Of a stretch of DNA of 53,831 nt, positions 27,229 through 36,426 are shown piece by piece (positions within the stretch are counted from its first letter, which is position 1; each line of letters begins with the position of its first letter). The stretch is from Prevotella sp. (lineage in GTDB: Bacteria; Bacteroidota; Bacteroidia; Bacteroidales; Bacteroidaceae). The translations under genes were made by a program, and so were the position numbers. Location of the stretch: assembly GCA_017467535.1 (NCBI GenBank), contig JAFUST010000071.1, forward strand, positions 1-53,831. Direction: 5' to 3'. Below the pieces are notes generated by a model. The model saw only the letters and a program-made list of their open reading frames with translations. It made no database searches and was not told the origin of the DNA.

Positions 27229-29697
27229 ATGGCAAAGAAATCGGACAAAAGATCAGATAAAAAAGGTAAAAACCACAAGAATCAGGGCAACAAGACGTCA
27301 TTCCTCGAGTCATTAGGACTGACACGCGCCATGCAGATGTTCCAGAACGAGCGACTCCACTTCCTGCTGGGGCTTGTTGCGTTTGCGCTGGCCTTCTGTC
27401 TGTCGTGGTCGTTTGTGTCCTACTTCTCGACGGGTGCGGCCGATCAGAGCCTCATCGTCGACGGCGACGTGGCCAACGAAGGGGCCAAGTACCTCAACTC
27501 GTGCGGCAGTCTTGGCGCTCATGCGGCCTACTTCTTCATCAACCGCTGCTTCGGCCTCGCTGCCTTTGGCATCCCTCTGTTTCTGTTTCTTGTCTCGCTG
27601 GCACTGATGCAGGCTTACAGGCCCCGTCTGCTCAAGTGGTTCCTGGCCCTGTCTGTGCTGGTGATATGGTTCTCGATGGCGCTGGCCGAATTTGCATCGC
27701 CTCTCTTCCCTGAAATGCACTTCAATTTGGGCGGCATTCACGGCATGAATGCCTGCGAATATGTGAAGCGCTTCGTGGGCGTGCCCGGCTTGGTGGCCCT
27801 GCTGGCGCTGGTGGCCTTGCTGTTCTTGATGTACGTGAGCAACGAGACCATCATCTGGATTCGCAAGATGCTTAATCCCAAGAAGTTCTTTGATAAGGTG
27901 AAATTCACCATCAGTAATAATACCCAGGAGGGTGAAGACAGCAGTGAATCGTCGTATGAGGGACTCATTCAGACGGATGTTGATCCCGTTGTGTATGATG
28001 ATCCGGAGACACAGACTGTGGATTTTGGACACGTAGAAGATATTTCCGCTGATAAGGTCGAAAGTCCGGAGAAAGTGACTCCCCCCAAGGTTCTTGCAGA
28101 TCCCGATTTGGATGTCGAGGTCGCCAAAGAGGAGGAGAAAGCCGACGGAGAGGTGGTGACAGCCCTGGAGGACATGGAGCCCTACGATCCCAAGCGCGAC
28201 CTGGAGAACTACCACTATCCGACGCTCGACTTGCTGAAGTCGTATGCCGACGATGGCAAGCCCTACATTGATATGGCAGAGCAGAATGCTAACAAGAACC
28301 GCATCGTAGAGGTGCTGCGCACCTTTGGCGTGGAGATCACCAGCATCAAGGCCACCGTCGGACCTACCATCACGCTCTATGAGATTACTCCGGCACAAGG
28401 CGTTCGTATTGCCAGAATACGCAGTCTGGAGGACGACATCGCTCTGAGCCTCGCTGCCGAGGGCATCCGCATCATTGCGCCCATCCCGGGCCGGGGCACC
28501 ATCGGTATCGAGGTGCCTAACGCCAAGAAGAACATCGTGTCGATGCGCAGTGTGCTCGATTCGAAGAAGTTCCAGGAGACCACGATGGACCTGCCTTGTG
28601 CGATGGGTAAGACTATCACCAACGAGGTGTTCATGTTCGATTTGGCCAAGGCGCCCCACCTGTTGGTGGCCGGTGCCACTGGTCAGGGTAAGTCGGTCGG
28701 CCTGAATGCCATTCTCACCTCTTTATTATATAAGAAGCATCCGGCCGAACTGAAGATAGTGCTCGTAGACCCCAAGATGGTGGAGTTCAGCATCTACCGT
28801 ACCATCGACAAGCACTTCCTGGCCAAGGTGCCCGATGACAATGCCGACCCCATCATCACCGACACATCGAAGGTAATCCGCACCCTGCAGAGCCTCTGCG
28901 TAGAGATGGATGCCCGCTACGAACTGCTGATGGCTGCTGGCGAGCGCATTATCAAGGACTACAACCGCAAGTTCATTGCCCGCAAGTTGAATCCCGAAAA
29001 GGGCCATCGCTATATGCCCTACATCGTGGTTGTTATCGATGAGTATGGCGACCTGATCATGACGGCCGGCAAGGAGATCGAACTCCCCATTGCCCGTATT
29101 GCCCAGAAGGCTCGTGCTGTGGGCATCCACATGATTATCGCTACCCAGCGTCCCACAACCAACATCATCACGGGTACCATCAAGGCCAACTTCCCCGCCC
29201 GCATCGCCTTCCGCGTCAGTCAGGGCATCGACTCGAAGACCATTCTCGACCGCATGGGAGCCCAGCAACTCATCGGCCGTGGCGACATGCTCTATCTGCA
29301 GGGCAACGACCCAGTGCGTGTGCAGTGTGCCTTTGTCGACACCCCCGAGGTGGACGACATCAACAAGTTCATCCAGCAGCAGCAAGGCTACTTGGAGACC
29401 TACGAACTGCCTGAGCCTCCTGTGGGCGACGGCAACGAGGGCGGCAGCAGCAACGATGCCGACCTGAGCCACCTCGATCCGATGTTCGATGATGCCGCCC
29501 GTCTCATTGTGCACGAGCAGAGCGGCTCTACCTCGCTCATCCAGCGCAAGTTCTCCATCGGCTACAACCGCGCAGGCCGTCTGATGGACCAACTCGAGAA
29601 GGCCGGCATCGTGGGACAGGCCCACGGCTCGAAGCCCCGCGAGGTACTCATTCAGGACGAGGTGAGTTTGGAGAACCTTCTGAGTTCGCTGCGTTGA
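27229..29697 (+). CDS. ftsK: DNA translocase FtsK/SpoIIIE
   Basis: 822 residues. A very basic N-terminus (Lys/Asp/Ser-rich, 1-25) precedes about four membrane segments (45-210), a variable acidic linker (230-310), the alpha/beta motor domain with Walker A GATGQGKS (482-489), Walker B VVVIDEYGDLI and MIIATQRPTTNIITG, and a C-terminal gamma winged-helix domain (about 755-822). It pumps chromosome DNA at the division septum and activates dif recombination. The AT-rich codon run at 28721-28735 follows the Walker A helix. Confidence 0.96.
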   Translation: MAKKSDKRSDKKGKNHKNQGNKTSFLESLGLTRAMQMFQNERLHFLLGLVAFALAFCLSWSFVSYFSTGAADQSLIVDGDVANEGAKYLNSCGSLGAHAAYFFINRCFGLAAFGIPLFLFLVSLALMQAYRPRLLKWFLALSVLVIWFSMALAEFASPLFPEMHFNLGGIHGMNACEYVKRFVGVPGLVALLALVALLFLMYVSNETIIWIRKMLNPKKFFDKVKFTISNNTQEGEDSSESSYEGLIQTDVDPVVYDDPETQTVDFGHVEDISADKVESPEKVTPPKVLADPDLDVEVAKEEEKADGEVVTALEDMEPYDPKRDLENYHYPTLDLLKSYADDGKPYIDMAEQNANKNRIVEVLRTFGVEITSIKATVGPTITLYEITPAQGVRIARIRSLEDDIALSLAAEGIRIIAPIPGRGTIGIEVPNAKKNIVSMRSVLDSKKFQETTMDLPCAMGKTITNEVFMFDLAKAPHLLVAGATGQGKSVGLNAILTSLLYKKHPAELKIVLVDPKMVEFSIYRTIDKHFLAKVPDDNADPIITDTSKVIRTLQSLCVEMDARYELLMAAGERIIKDYNRKFIARKLNPEKGHRYMPYIVVVIDEYGDLIMTAGKEIELPIARIAQKARAVGIHMIIATQRPTTNIITGTIKANFPARIAFRVSQGIDSKTILDRMGAQQLIGRGDMLYLQGNDPVRVQCAFVDTPEVDDINKFIQQQQGYLETYELPEPPVGDGNEGGSSNDADLSHLDPMFDDAARLIVHEQSGSTSLIQRKFSIGYNRAGRLMDQLEKAGIVGQAHGSKPREVLIQDEVSLENLLSSLR

Positions 29698-29731
29698 TAC
29701 GAATCGTTTAAAACTACTAAGTATAAAAGAT

Positions 29732-30340
29732 ATGAAGAAGATAGCATTAGTTTTGTCACTTGTCATCTGCCAACTGGCCGCTCTCCCCGTAGGGGCACAG
29801 ACAGCCAAGCAGGTGCTCGACCGTTGTGCTGCTGTGGTCAGTGCACGTGACGGCGTACAGGCCGACTTCGCCATGAACAGCGCGCAGTTCGGCGATGCCA
29901 CCGGCCAGATCATGGTGAAGGGTAAGATGTTTATGGCTTCCACCTCGGTGGCCTCGTTGTGGTTCGACGGCAGAACGCTGTGGACCTATATGACGAAGAA
30001 TAACGAGGTGAACGTCACCACGCCGAGTGAGGCCCAGTTGCAGGTGCTCAACCCCTACAACTTCATCAACATGTACAAGAAGAACTTCAAGTACACGATG
30101 ACCCAGACCTCAACGGCCTATAACGTGCACCTGACCTCGACCGACAATACACGCAAGGTGAAGGAGATGTTTATCACGATGGACAAGAAGACCTATCACC
30201 CCACAGAGGTGAAAGTGCTGCAGAACCAGAAGTGGACTACCTTCACCATCTCTAATCTGAAGACCGTGAAACTGGACGATGCCACTTTCCGTTTCAACTC
30301 CAAGGACTTCCCCTCTGCTGAGGTAATCGACCTGCGCTGA
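29732..30340 (+). CDS. lolA: LolA-like outer-membrane lipoprotein carrier
   Basis: 202 residues. A Sec signal peptide (MKKIALVLSLVICQLAALPVGA) precedes a LolA-type half-barrel: QADFAMNSAQFGDATGQIMVKG, LWFDGRTLWTY, EVNVTTPSEAQ. It carries lipoproteins through the periplasm from LolCDE to the outer membrane. It follows ftsK by 34 nt, as often seen in Bacteroidota, and its stop overlaps the next start (TGATG). Confidence 0.9.
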   Translation: MKKIALVLSLVICQLAALPVGAQTAKQVLDRCAAVVSARDGVQADFAMNSAQFGDATGQIMVKGKMFMASTSVASLWFDGRTLWTYMTKNNEVNVTTPSEAQLQVLNPYNFINMYKKNFKYTMTQTSTAYNVHLTSTDNTRKVKEMFITMDKKTYHPTEVKVLQNQKWTTFTISNLKTVKLDDATFRFNSKDFPSAEVIDLR

Positions 30341-31830
30341 TGAATCGCCTTCGCCTCTTCATGCTGCTCAGGCGGCAGAATGGTCTTGCCCTGCGCCGCA
30401 GCCCTGCTTTCGAGCAGAGCATCATGGCCCGTGTCATGCTGGTCTTGGGTGCGGGCTTCATGGTCATCTATCTCATCTTCCTGGGCACCATGCTGGCCAT
30501 GCCTGCCACGGAGGACCGCCTGTACGGCTTGTTGCTTGCCATGACACCGATGCTCTGGATGCCTATCGACTTCGGTGTCCGGTTTGGCGTACAGCAGACG
30601 CCTGCCATGTTTGCCAAACCCTACCTGCTGCAGCCGATGCCCTTTGGCGCAGTGATCGAGAACTTCCTCGTCAACACCCTGCTGACGGGCTACAACTTCA
30701 CGTGGCTCGCCCTCTTCCTGCCCTATGCCTTCATCGTCTTCTGCGGCGGTGCGTCGTGGCTGGAGGCACTGTCCATCGTGTTTAGTGGTATGATGCTCAT
30801 CTTGGCCAACAGTCAGATCTACCTGATGGTGCGGACACTCGTGGCCCGCAACCTGCTGTGGTGGGCTCTTCCCATCGTGCTCTATGGCGGCCTGTGGGTG
30901 ACGCTGATCATCGACGAAGACCTGTTTGAAGACCAGATGGACTGGATCAGTGAGGCCTGCATGGCTTGGTGGTTCCCCCTGTCCTGCCTCTGCCTGTTGG
31001 CGGGGCTATTCTGCCTGAACCGCTGGATGCAGTTACGCTTTGTGCGGGAAGAAATCTCCCGACAGGAGAAGAAGGAGGCCGCGATGAAGCACGTCTCGAA
31101 GTTCACCTTCCTCGAGCGCTTCGGTATGACGGGCGAATATCTGAAACTCGAGGTGAAGTCCATTATGCGCAACAAGGCCATCAAGTCGCGTGTCGTCATG
31201 AGTGTGGCCCTTATCGTGGTTTTCACGCTGCTCGTCTCCTATACCTCTTTATATGATGGGCAGGCAATGCTCAACTTCTGGTGCTTCTATTGCTTCGGCA
31301 TCTATGGCATCACGGCGATGGTCAAGGTGATGGGCCCTGAGGGCAACTACATCGACCTGTTGCTGGTGCACCACGAGAGCATCCTCTCGCTGCTGAAGGC
31401 GAAGTACTATTTCCACACGGTGATGCTGCTGGTGCCTTTCATCCTGATGATACCCGCCGTCATTGCCTGCAAGTTCTCCCTGCTCATGATGTTTGCCTAT
31501 ATGTTCATCTGCTCCGGCCTGCTCTACTTCATGCTCTTCCAGTTGGCCGTCTACAATAAGCAGACGCTTCCGCTGAATGCGAAGATCACAGGCAAGAACT
31601 CTGTGGAGAACGGTATGCAACTGGTTATCGAACTGCTGGCTATGTTCGTGCCGCTGATCGTCGTGGCCGCTCTGGTGCTGCTGTTCGACGAGACCACGGC
31701 CTACTGGACGCTCATCGTCATCGGCCTGCTCTTCACGCTGACCCATCCCCTGTGGCTCCGCAATGTCTATACCCGCATGATGCGCCGCAAGTATGAGAAC
31801 CTGGAGGGCTTCCACGCCTCGCGAACCTAA
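30340..31830 (+). CDS. DUF5687-family multi-pass membrane protein
   Basis: 496 residues with about 12 hydrophobic segments in two groups, split by a charged cytoplasmic region (about 233-265, RFVREEISRQEKKEAAMKH). This layout resembles ABC-2-type permeases and matches DUF5687, a family I associate with Bacteroidota. No ABC ATPase lies next to it, so a transport role is unproven. Translationally coupled to lolA (1-nt overlap). An AT-rich codon run occurs at 31241-31256. The C-terminus is basic (RMMRRKYENLEGFHASRT). Confidence 0.85.
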   Translation: MNRLRLFMLLRRQNGLALRRSPAFEQSIMARVMLVLGAGFMVIYLIFLGTMLAMPATEDRLYGLLLAMTPMLWMPIDFGVRFGVQQTPAMFAKPYLLQPMPFGAVIENFLVNTLLTGYNFTWLALFLPYAFIVFCGGASWLEALSIVFSGMMLILANSQIYLMVRTLVARNLLWWALPIVLYGGLWVTLIIDEDLFEDQMDWISEACMAWWFPLSCLCLLAGLFCLNRWMQLRFVREEISRQEKKEAAMKHVSKFTFLERFGMTGEYLKLEVKSIMRNKAIKSRVVMSVALIVVFTLLVSYTSLYDGQAMLNFWCFYCFGIYGITAMVKVMGPEGNYIDLLLVHHESILSLLKAKYYFHTVMLLVPFILMIPAVIACKFSLLMMFAYMFICSGLLYFMLFQLAVYNKQTLPLNAKITGKNSVENGMQLVIELLAMFVPLIVVAALVLLFDETTAYWTLIVIGLLFTLTHPLWLRNVYTRMMRRKYENLEGFHASRT

Positions 31831-31880
31831 ATGATAAGAAGATAAATATAACTACTTAAACTCATAAAACTATTAACTCA

Positions 31881-32243
31881 ATGAGAAAGGCAAAGTTTTT
31901 GGCAGTCTTTACACTGCTCACTGCGTCTTTGACGGCTTCTGCCGACAATGGGCAGGTGGTGACCGTCAATGGAAAGACTGTGGCCAAAACGGTGACCAAG
32001 ATGACGTTCGATGGCGACAATGTGTTGCTTGTCTATAGCGATAATACCACCGAGACGGTCGATATGGCCAATGTTTCTGTTGTGTTCACGGTGGCCGATG
32101 CCATCAAGGCACTTGAAACGGAGGCACTTGATGCCCCTGTTTCTTACTTCGACCTCAATGGTCGTCAGTTGAAGCAGGCTCCCCAGCAGGGTGCCTATGT
32201 GATGAAGAAAGGTAACTCGGTGGTTAAAATCCTACAAAAGTAG
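31881..32243 (+). CDS. Small secreted protein with sorting-domain-like C-terminus
   Basis: 120 residues. Signal peptide MRKAKFLAVFTLLTASLTASA, then a short beta domain (VTKMTFDGDNVLLVYSDNT, 45-65, and VDMANVSVVF) of a kind found at the N-terminus of many Prevotella secreted proteins, then a tail FDLNGRQLKQAPQQGAYVMK ending VVKILQK, which resembles a sorting domain. It has no catalytic domain. It lies 7 nt upstream of the pectate lyase gene, whose N-terminus has a related motif, so the two are probably co-transcribed. Function unknown. Confidence 0.82.
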   Translation: MRKAKFLAVFTLLTASLTASADNGQVVTVNGKTVAKTVTKMTFDGDNVLLVYSDNTTETVDMANVSVVFTVADAIKALETEALDAPVSYFDLNGRQLKQAPQQGAYVMKKGNSVVKILQK

Positions 32244-32250
32244 CGGCTCT

Positions 32251-34605
32251 ATGAAGAAGACAGTATTTTCTCTTGCGATGGTCCTGATGGCTGCAGTGAC
32301 GGCTTTTGGCCAGACACCCACGCTGAAGGACAACTCCACCTCGGCCAACGCCTCGAAGAACCAGGTAGTCATCACGACGGCCGAATATGGTCCCCGCTAC
32401 TTCAACACCGACGAGGTGACCGGCATCGACATCGATGCGCAGAACAGTGTCACCGTGAAGCAGAGCGCCGGCGACTACACCTACCAGTCGGGTGTCACGG
32501 GCATTAAGTTCCGCAAGGCCAGCAGTGGCCAGAGCGGCACTGTGGAGAATGCCGACGGCAAGGTGAATATCACCGAGGCCAAGGGCTGGTTCGAGTCGGC
32601 CTATGTGAAGTTCGAACCGTTTGAAGGTGCCAAGACCTACAACGTATATATAAAAGGTGGGAAGTACAGCGACTACACCAAGATCGACGAGCAACTGGTG
32701 CGCAACTATGGCACCTACGGTCGTGCCGACGTGCTGGGCCTCGTCTCCGGCAGCGACTATGCCATCAAGGTGGTGCCCGTGGGAGCCGACAAGGCCGAGA
32801 TGACAGCCAATGCCAACGAGGCAACGGCCATCACCGTGGTCAACTACGACCGCTCTGGCTTTGCCCATAAGGGTCGCACCGAGGGCGTCGGTGCCTACAA
32901 CAACGACGGATCGCTCAAGGCCGGTGCCCATGTGGTCTATGTCACTAAGAACAATGCTAAGACTGTCAGCCTCGACATTGCCACCAACAGCAAGGGCAGT
33001 ACGGCCACCTACACAGGTCTCCAGCAGATCATCTATGGCTATCAGAAGGGCGATAACAACGGCAGTTACGAGAAGGCGCCGCTCGACATCCGTATCATCG
33101 GCACCCTCTCTGCGGCCGATGTCGATGCTTTCCTCAGTTCCGCTGAGGGCATCCAGATCAAGGGAGCCAAGGCATACATGCCGATGAACATCACCATCGA
33201 GGGTGTGGGCGATGATGCCACCACCACCGGTTTCGGCTTCCTGATTCGCAGTGCTTCCAGCATCGAACTGCGCAACTTCGCCAATATGCTCTGCATGGAC
33301 GATGCTGTTAGCATCGACACCGATAACTCCAATATCTGGGTGCACAACCTCGACCTCTTCTATGGCAACACTGGCGGCGATGCCGACCAGGCCAAGGGCG
33401 ATGGCACCATCGACATGAAGGGCGACTCGAAGTTCATCACCGTCAGTTACAACCACCTGTGGGACAACGGCAAGGCATCGCTCTGCGGTATGAAGAGCGA
33501 GTCGGGCCCCAACTGGATCACCTATCATCACAACTGGTTCGACCACTCCGACTCCCGCCATCCGCGTATCCGCACCATGAGTGTCCACGTCTACAACAAC
33601 TACTATGACGGCAACTCCAAGTACGGCGTGGGTGCTGCCTATCAGAGCAACGCCTTCGTGGAGAGCAACTACTTCCGCAACTGCAAGTACCCGATGCTCA
33701 TCTCCATGCAGGGCAGCGACATCTATAATGGCGGTGACTACAAGGGCAAGGGCACGTTCTCTGGCGAGGACGGCGGCATGATCAAGTCGTTCGGCAACCG
33801 CATTGTCGGTGCCAACCGCTACGCCACCTATCAGCAGTTCCCCACGGAGTTCGATGCCTACGAGGCCACGACCCGCGACGAGCAGGTGCCTGCCTCGGTG
33901 GTGGCTAAGCAGGGCGGTCGCAAGTACGACAACTTCGACACCGATGCTGCCCTCTTCTATACCTATACACCCGATGAGGCCGACGATGTGCCCGGCATCG
34001 TGACGGGTTGGCTGGGTGCCGGTCGCATGAACCACGGTGACTTCCAGTGGCAGTTTGACAATGCCACCGAGGATGCCAACTACGATGTCATCACCGAGTT
34101 GAAGTCGGCTCTGCAAAATTACAAGAGCACCCTCGTGGGTATCTTCGGCGACGAGAATGCCCAGAGCGGCGAGCAGGGCAACGACGACCCCGGCGGCGGC
34201 GAGGGCGGCAATGAGCAGGGTGGCGAGCAAGGCAACCAAGGCGGTGGTCAGAGTGTCGAGGGCACCGTGCTCTGCACCTTCGACAAGAGCGGCACTCCCT
34301 CCAGCACTCTCTTCACGGTCAGCGGCAATGGCTCCAACAGCAAGGGCACTGCTACCGTCGACGGCCAGACCCTTTCCACCTGCCTGAAGATGGAGGAGAC
34401 CACCAGCGTGAAGTTCACGTTGGCCACGAAGATGACGATGACCCTCTACTTCGGCGACACCGAGACGGTCAGCATCAAGATAGATGGGGCTAAGAAGACT
34501 GCTTCCACAAGCACCTATACTGAGACCCTTGAGGCCGGCACCCACGAGTTGACAAAGGCAGATTCGCGCAATCTTTTTGCCATCAAAATCACCCCTGTGG
34601 AGTAG
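32251..34605 (+). CDS. Modular polysaccharide lyase family 1 pectate lyase
   Basis: 784 residues. Signal peptide (1-20), an N-terminal beta domain with the ITTAEYGPRYFNTDEVTGI motif (about 30-90), a fibronectin-III-like domain (about 100-180), a PL1 parallel beta-helix (about 190-630), a Gly/Glu/Asn/Gln-rich linker (about 638-668) and a C-terminal beta domain (about 670-784), perhaps a carbohydrate-binding module. Active-site features: the calcium-binding acidic run DDAVSIDTD (350-358) and the catalytic-Arg motif RHPRIR (436-441) in WITYHHNWFDHSDSRHPRIR. It cleaves polygalacturonate by beta-elimination outside the cytoplasm. No SusC/SusD pair is nearby. Confidence 0.92.
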   Translation: MKKTVFSLAMVLMAAVTAFGQTPTLKDNSTSANASKNQVVITTAEYGPRYFNTDEVTGIDIDAQNSVTVKQSAGDYTYQSGVTGIKFRKASSGQSGTVENADGKVNITEAKGWFESAYVKFEPFEGAKTYNVYIKGGKYSDYTKIDEQLVRNYGTYGRADVLGLVSGSDYAIKVVPVGADKAEMTANANEATAITVVNYDRSGFAHKGRTEGVGAYNNDGSLKAGAHVVYVTKNNAKTVSLDIATNSKGSTATYTGLQQIIYGYQKGDNNGSYEKAPLDIRIIGTLSAADVDAFLSSAEGIQIKGAKAYMPMNITIEGVGDDATTTGFGFLIRSASSIELRNFANMLCMDDAVSIDTDNSNIWVHNLDLFYGNTGGDADQAKGDGTIDMKGDSKFITVSYNHLWDNGKASLCGMKSESGPNWITYHHNWFDHSDSRHPRIRTMSVHVYNNYYDGNSKYGVGAAYQSNAFVESNYFRNCKYPMLISMQGSDIYNGGDYKGKGTFSGEDGGMIKSFGNRIVGANRYATYQQFPTEFDAYEATTRDEQVPASVVAKQGGRKYDNFDTDAALFYTYTPDEADDVPGIVTGWLGAGRMNHGDFQWQFDNATEDANYDVITELKSALQNYKSTLVGIFGDENAQSGEQGNDDPGGGEGGNEQGGEQGNQGGGQSVEGTVLCTFDKSGTPSSTLFTVSGNGSNSKGTATVDGQTLSTCLKMEETTSVKFTLATKMTMTLYFGDTETVSIKIDGAKKTASTSTYTETLEAGTHELTKADSRNLFAIKITPVE

Positions 34606-34649
34606 CGACGGCAACTACGGGTCGAAGGTGATATCCCTTTGGCCCTAAG

Positions 34650-34730
34650 GTATGGCACTTTGGACAGTAAAGTATGGCACTTTACTATAGTAAAGTCCCA
34701 TCGGAACGAAGCCAAAGTGCCATACTTTAC
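34650..34730. repeat. Palindrome-rich intergenic element
   Basis: In the 315-nt gap between pectate lyase and leuA. TATGGCACTTT occurs twice in direct orientation (34651, 34673) and once inverted (34714-34724). GTAAAGTATGGCACTTT (34667-34683) pairs perfectly with 34714-34730, GTATGGCACTTTGG (34650-34663) pairs perfectly with 34712-34725, and ACTTTACTATAGTAAAGT (34679-34696) is an 18-nt perfect palindrome. Mutually exclusive hairpins are possible. The rest of the gap holds a 10-nt direct repeat GAAGATGACG (34735, 34757), an AT-rich stretch and the leu promoter. Confidence 0.75.
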
Positions 34731-34840
34731 GTTTGAAGATGACGCTCGGGCGAGTCGAAGATGACGTCGTAACGAATTATAACGAAAATATCTTTAAAAT
34801 TATAAAACGTAATCTAAATAACAAAATAACTTACGATTTA

Positions 34841-34872
34841 TTTGTTTGTTACGGTTTTATTGATTACCTTTG
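34841..34872 (+). promoter_or_regulatory. leu operon promoter
   Basis: TTTG (34841-34844), 20-nt spacer, TACCTTTG (34865-34872): a full consensus match. The leader to the ATG at 34921 is about 40 nt, with no room for a leucine leader peptide and attenuator. Confidence 0.85.
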
Positions 34873-34920
34873 CAGTCGCTAAAAGAGAAAGTAACTATTT
34901 TAAGGTATAAAGATTCCAAC

Positions 34921-36426
34921 ATGAACGACAGATTGTACATTTTCGACACGACGCTGCGCGACGGCGAGCAGGTGCCTGGGTGCCAGTTGAACACCATCGA
35001 GAAGATTCAGGTGGCCAAGGCTCTTGAGCAGTTGGGCGTCGATGTCATCGAGGCAGGATTCCCCATCAGCAGCCCAGGCGACTTCAATTCAGTGATAGAA
35101 ATATCGAAGGCCGTCACGTGGCCCACCATCTGTGCGCTGACCCGTGCTGTGGAGAAAGACATCGACGTGGCCGCCGATGCCCTGCGGTATGCCAAGCGCA
35201 AGCGCATCCACACCGGCATCGGCACCAGCGACCCGCACATCAAGTATAAGTTCAACTCCAACCGCGAAGAGATCATCGAGCGTGCTGTGGCAGCCGTGAA
35301 GTATGCCCGGAAGTATGTCGACGATGTGGAGTTCTATGCCGAGGATGCCGGCCGCACGGAGAATGAGTATCTGGCCCGTGTCGTCGAGGCCGTCATCAAG
35401 GCCGGCGCCACGGTGGTCAACATCCCCGACACCACCGGCTACTGCCTGCCCGACGAGTTCGGTCAGAAGATCAAGTACCTGATGGATCATGTCGACGGCA
35501 TCGACCGCGCCATCATCTCCACCCACTGCCACAACGACCTGGGCATGGCAACGGCCAACACGCTGCAGGGCGTGCTCAACGGAGCCCGTCAGGTGGAGGT
35601 GACCATCAACGGCATCGGCGAGCGGGCCGGCAACACGTCGCTCGAAGAGATTGCCATGATCCTGAAGTGCCACAAGGGCATCAACATCGACACCAACATC
35701 AATACCACCAAGATATTCCCCACGTCGCGCCTCGTCTCCAGCCTGATGAACATGCCCGTTCAGCCCAACAAGGCCATCGTGGGGCGCAACGCCTTTGCCC
35801 ATTCCAGCGGCATCCATCAGGACGGCGTGCTGAAGAATGTGCAGACCTACGAGATCATGGACCCCAAGGATGTGGGCATCGACGACAACTCGATCGTGCT
35901 CACCGCCCGCAGCGGTCGTGCCGCCCTGAAGCACCGTCTGCATGTGAACGGTGTCGACGTGAGCGACGAGCAGAAGATAGACAAGATCTACGAGAAGTTC
36001 CTCCAACTGGCCGACCAGAAGAAGGAGGTGACCGATGCCGACGTGCTGATGCTCGCCGGTGCCGACACCGCCGACCAGCATGCCGTGCGCCTCGACTTCC
36101 TGCAGGTGACCACTGGCAAGGGTGTGAAGAGCGTCGCCAGCATCGGCCTCGACATCAGCGGCCAGAAGTTTGAGGCTGCATCGTCGGGCAACGGCCCTGT
36201 GGATGCCGCCATCAAGGCGCTGAAGAAGATCATCATGAAGCAGATGACGCTCAAGGAGTTCACCATCCAGGCCATCTCGAAAGGCTCCGACGACGTGGGC
36301 AAGGTGCACATGCAGGTGGAGTACGACGGCTCGCTCTACTACGGCTTCGGTGCCAACACCGACATCGTGACCGCCTCGGTGGAAGCCTATATTGACTGTA
36401 TCAACAAATTCAAGAGAACCGAATGA
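34921..36426 (+). CDS. leuA: 2-isopropylmalate synthase
   Basis: 501 residues from [17 protein letters not shown]. The frame opens at 34870, but that start lies inside the promoter. It condenses acetyl-CoA with 2-oxoisovalerate, first step of leucine synthesis. Motifs: [15 protein letters not shown] and [19 protein letters not shown] (HxH metal ligands), [14 protein letters not shown], and a C-terminal LeuA allosteric domain (about 370-501) for leucine feedback. First gene of the leucine operon, overlapping leuC by 4 nt. Confidence 0.96.
   Translation: MNDRLYIFDTTLRDGEQVPGCQLNTIEKIQVAKALEQLGVDVIEAGFPISSPGDFNSVIEISKAVTWPTICALTRAVEKDIDVAADALRYAKRKRIHTGIGTSDPHIKYKFNSNREEIIERAVAAVKYARKYVDDVEFYAEDAGRTENEYLARVVEAVIKAGATVVNIPDTTGYCLPDEFGQKIKYLMDHVDGIDRAIISTHCHNDLGMATANTLQGVLNGARQVEVTINGIGERAGNTSLEEIAMILKCHKGINIDTNINTTKIFPTSRLVSSLMNMPVQPNKAIVGRNAFAHSSGIHQDGVLKNVQTYEIMDPKDVGIDDNSIVLTARSGRAALKHRLHVNGVDVSDEQKIDKIYEKFLQLADQKKEVTDADVLMLAGADTADQHAVRLDFLQVTTGKGVKSVASIGLDISGQKFEAASSGNGPVDAAIKALKKIIMKQMTLKEFTIQAISKGSDDVGKVHMQVEYDGSLYYGFGANTDIVTASVEAYIDCINKFKRTE

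Noticed and set aside
30340-31830. An ABC exporter formed by DUF5687
   Set aside because: The permease-like layout is suggestive, but no ATPase gene is next to it and the ABC-F protein in the window has no transport role.
32224-34614. A 796-residue open frame antisense to the pectate lyase gene
   Set aside because: It is a shadow of GC-rich codon usage: low-complexity Leu/Val/Ala/Gly/His composition, no recognisable domain, and the plus strand encodes a clear PL1 lyase.
34870-34920. An upstream start for leuA at 34870
   Set aside because: It lies inside the -7 box at 34865-34872, so it could not be transcribed; MNDRLYIF at 34921 matches the family N-terminus.
34841-34921. Leucine attenuator or T-box ahead of leuA
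   Set aside because: The leader is about 40 nt without a Leu-rich peptide, specifier or antiterminator structure.
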